The translations under genes were made by a program, and so were the position numbers. This document shows, in pieces, positions 61,843 through 64,000 of a stretch of DNA of 64,000 nucleotides. Within the stretch, counting starts at the first letter, position 1, and each line of letters opens with the position of its first letter. The DNA lies in contig JAFAGA010000011.1 in the NCBI GenBank assembly GCA_023423045.1, positions 1-64,000 of the forward strand. Direction: 5' to 3'. A model generated the notes under the pieces. That model saw nothing but the letters and a program-made list of their open reading frames with translations. It was not told the DNA's origin and did not search any database. This stretch comes from Bacillota bacterium (lineage in GTDB: Bacteria > Bacillota > Clostridia > Lachnospirales > Lachnospiraceae).

Positions 61843-63774
61843 ATGAGCTTACGTTATCCAGCAGTTCCATTAATCACAGTTGATCCATATTTTAATATAT
61901 GGTCAATGAGCAATCAGCTGAATGCCGATGTAACCAGACATTGGACATGCAAACAGCACAGACTTACGGGTATCCTGGAAATTGATGATGTCCCTTATTG
62001 CTTTATGGGACTTTCCGATGCAGTGTCCATGAAGCAGGAAAGTGTCAGCGTAGATGCATTGTCTACGGAATATGTATTCACAGCGGAGGAGGTAACCCTG
62101 AAGGTAAGCTTCACGACACCGCTGCTGCTTGACGAGCCGTCCGTCTGTGCGCGTCCGGTTACCTATATGTCAGTGGTGCTTCATTCCGCCGATGAGAAGA
62201 AACATAGCTATAAGATCAGGCTTATTGCAGATGATGAGCTCTGTCTGGATGAAAAAGGCCAGTGGGATACTGCATTCTCCTATGGAGAAGAGGCGGGCTT
62301 TGCCTGGGGAAGAGTCGGAAGCGTACCGCAGAAGCTTCTGAATAAATCAGGGGATGATATTCGCATTGACTGGGGGTATCTCTATCTGGCAGCACAGAAA
62401 GCTCCCGCTGTTAATACGGTGATTGATCAGCTTCCTTCCCTGGAGGAGACCACGACACAGAGCGGCAGACTTCAGCTTGTGATGGACTTTGAAGAAGCGG
62501 CGAAGGCTCAGGCGTTGATCGCAATCGCCTATGACGATGTGAAATCCATCGAATATTTCGGACAGGCTCTGGATGCTTATTGGATTGATGAGAAGACTCC
62601 GGATATCCTGACAGCGATTACCCTTGCTTTTAAGGAATATCCTGAATTATCCGCCCGTTGCAAGCAATTTTCTGAGGATCTTGATACCAGAGCTCAGGCC
62701 TGCGGCGGAGAAAAATATGCGAAGCTGCTTGCCCTGGCATACCGCCAGTCCATAGCTGCTCATAAGATTTGCAGGGACACAGAAGGAAATATGCTCTTTA
62801 TCTCCAAGGAATGCTTCAGTAACGGTTGTGCTGCTACGGTTGACGTGAGCTATCCCTCCATTCCTCTGTACTTGCTTTACAATGCAGAGTTCGTCAAGGG
62901 AATGCTCCGCCCGATCTTCAAATACGCTTCCTCACCCGAGTGGCCTTTTGATTTCGCGCCTCACGATGCAGGCCAGTATCCGCTGCTGAACGGGCAGGTA
63001 TACGGGGAGAATCAACTGAAATACCAGATGCCGGTGGAAGAATGCGGAAATATGCTGGTCATGATGACCAACCTGTGCCTGGTACAGAAGGATATCAGCT
63101 ATGCCGTAGAGAATTGGGATCTGCTTAAGAAGTGGTCAGAATATCTGAAAGAAGCAGGTATGGATCCGGAGAACCAGCTTTGCACCGACGATTTTGCCGG
63201 TCATCTGGCTCATAACTGCAATCTTTCCATTAAGGCAATCATGGGAATTGCAGGCTTCTCCATCCTTTGTGATATCAAGGGAGACAAGGAGCAGGCAAAG
63301 GAATATCATGAAACTGCCAAGGAGATGGCAAAGCGCTGGATAACAATGGCTTCCAAGAAGGACGGCACCTATCGTCTGGCTTTCGATCAAGAAGACAGCT
63401 TTAGCATGAAGTATAATCTGGTTTGGGATAAGTTGTGGGGAACACAAATTTTTGACCTGGCAGATTTTGATAAGGAGCTTTCCTCCTATCTTAAACGTTC
63501 CAACCAGTTCGGAATGCCTCTGGATAACCGGGCAGACTATACCAAGTCCGATTGGCTGGTATGGTGTGCAACCCTGATGGAAACGAAAGAAGAGTTCGAG
63601 AAAATGGTAGCTCCGTTATATGCGGCTTATGAGAATTCCCCTACACGCGTACCGATGACAGACTGGTATGATACCAAGACAGGCAAGATGATCGGGTTCC
63701 AGAACCGTACCGTACAAGGTGGACTTTTCATAAGGATGCTGCTTGAAACAGGAGTATGTAAAGCAGACAGATAA
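61843..63774 (+). CDS. DUF4965/glutaminase A-type protein
   Basis: A 643-residue protein with the order DUF5127 (about 10-220), DUF4965 (about 225-400) and DUF1793/glutaminase-type helical barrel (about 400-640): 'RYPAVPLITVDPYFNIWSM', 'LLALAYRQSIAAHK', 'VDVSYPSIPLYLLYN', 'WPFDFAPHDAGQYPLLNGQVYG'. The family is named after fungal glutaminase A, but its (alpha/alpha)6 barrel resembles glycoside hydrolases and gut-bacterial members sit in sugar loci, so a glycosidase role is possible. No signal peptide. AAGGAG precedes the ATG. Under the divergent AraC regulator. Confidence 0.85.
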   Translation: MSLRYPAVPLITVDPYFNIWSMSNQLNADVTRHWTCKQHRLTGILEIDDVPYCFMGLSDAVSMKQESVSVDALSTEYVFTAEEVTLKVSFTTPLLLDEPSVCARPVTYMSVVLHSADEKKHSYKIRLIADDELCLDEKGQWDTAFSYGEEAGFAWGRVGSVPQKLLNKSGDDIRIDWGYLYLAAQKAPAVNTVIDQLPSLEETTTQSGRLQLVMDFEEAAKAQALIAIAYDDVKSIEYFGQALDAYWIDEKTPDILTAITLAFKEYPELSARCKQFSEDLDTRAQACGGEKYAKLLALAYRQSIAAHKICRDTEGNMLFISKECFSNGCAATVDVSYPSIPLYLLYNAEFVKGMLRPIFKYASSPEWPFDFAPHDAGQYPLLNGQVYGENQLKYQMPVEECGNMLVMMTNLCLVQKDISYAVENWDLLKKWSEYLKEAGMDPENQLCTDDFAGHLAHNCNLSIKAIMGIAGFSILCDIKGDKEQAKEYHETAKEMAKRWITMASKKDGTYRLAFDQEDSFSMKYNLVWDKLWGTQIFDLADFDKELSSYLKRSNQFGMPLDNRADYTKSDWLVWCATLMETKEEFEKMVAPLYAAYENSPTRVPMTDWYDTKTGKMIGFQNRTVQGGLFIRMLLETGVCKADR

Positions 63775-63890
63775 TAGTGCCTGCAGGTAAAGAGCTCAGA
63801 CAGCAAGTGATGCAGACAGGACAAAGCTCAGACACCAGCCGTATCGAAGGGAAAAGACATAAATAAAAATGGCATAAACAGATAAATAAC

Positions 63891-63945
63891 AGGCTCTCCT
63901 TACCGCGCAGATTTGATATCAGCAAGGATTAAGGAGAGCTTTGTG
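63891..63945 (+). terminator. Terminator-like hairpin at the right edge
   Basis: A 10-bp stem GCTCTCCTTA/TAAGGAGAGC with a 27-base loop, followed by TTTGTG. It probably ends the DUF4965 transcript. The last 55 bases contain nothing identifiable. Confidence 0.6.
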
Positions 63946-64000
63946 TTATGGCGAAACCCTGCTGGAATAGATTGGAGCGCGAAATGGGATTGATTTTGTA

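Overview
The window reads as chromosome from an anaerobic, probably spore-forming Clostridia member, most likely a Lachnospiraceae or Lachnoclostridium-type organism. Pointers are strong AGGAGG ribosome binding sites, frequent LacI and AraC regulators on sugar genes, intracellular sugar phosphorylases, a Na+-translocating decarboxylase beta subunit, a membrane pyrophosphatase, a DUF3793 plus flavodoxin pair, and a Csp-like subtilase of the germination type. No rRNA, tRNA, CRISPR array, transposase or phage gene was found.

Layout. 1-1.5 kb: a fluoride riboswitch with a consensus promoter and intrinsic terminator controls a CPA-type antiporter. 1.5-5.9 kb: a two-component system and a two-gene ABC exporter. 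5.9-15.1 kb: a ThuA-like protein, then a beta-mannooligosaccharide phosphorolysis set (LacI, ManA, cellobiose 2-epimerase, GH130 mannosylglucose phosphorylase, second LacI, GH130_2 phosphorylase) with operators just downstream of the promoters. 15.1-19.9 kb: a rhodanese lipoprotein with a 56-residue DUF6132 partner, a cytochrome b5-like protein, two paralogous Cys/Gly-rich small proteins and a secreted 5'-nucleotidase with LysM. 20.1-32.1 kb: a LacI gene behind a long, highly structured 5' leader, followed by an apparently intracellular beta-glucan operon (large GH94/GH149/GH161-type phosphorylase, GH30, GH2, GH16, laminaribiose-phosphorylase-like GH94, cupin). 32.1-39.3 kb: a duplicated 69-bp hairpin element, a GSDH-type beta-propeller, an LTA-synthase-like protein, an AT-rich stretch with two small exported proteins, and an FtsH protease.

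39.5-49.0 kb is the most interesting part. A DUF3793-flavodoxin pair behind a DtxR-like inverted repeat and an AraC regulator precede a seven-gene operon that starts 20 bp after a near-perfect Fur box. The operon encodes a siderophore-type binding lipoprotein, two FecCD permeases, the ATPase, and then a complete three-component nitrogenase-like enzyme: a NifH homologue with both cluster cysteines, a NifD-like subunit keeping P-cluster-type cysteines, and a divergent NifK-like subunit that has lost one of them. Start/stop overlaps couple the ATPase to NifH and NifD to NifK. It resembles nitrogenase-like reductases rather than nitrogenase, and I infer a role in reductive processing of an imported iron chelate or metallo-tetrapyrrole under iron starvation.

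49.2-64 kb: a Csp-like subtilase, a GH43 with an XRE regulator, class II fructose-bisphosphate aldolase, an SH3-NlpC/P60 cell-wall hydrolase, a ZIP transporter, OadB with a 46-residue OadG-like protein, a membrane pyrophosphatase carrying the K+-independent signature, and an AraC gene divergent from a DUF4965/glutaminase-type protein.
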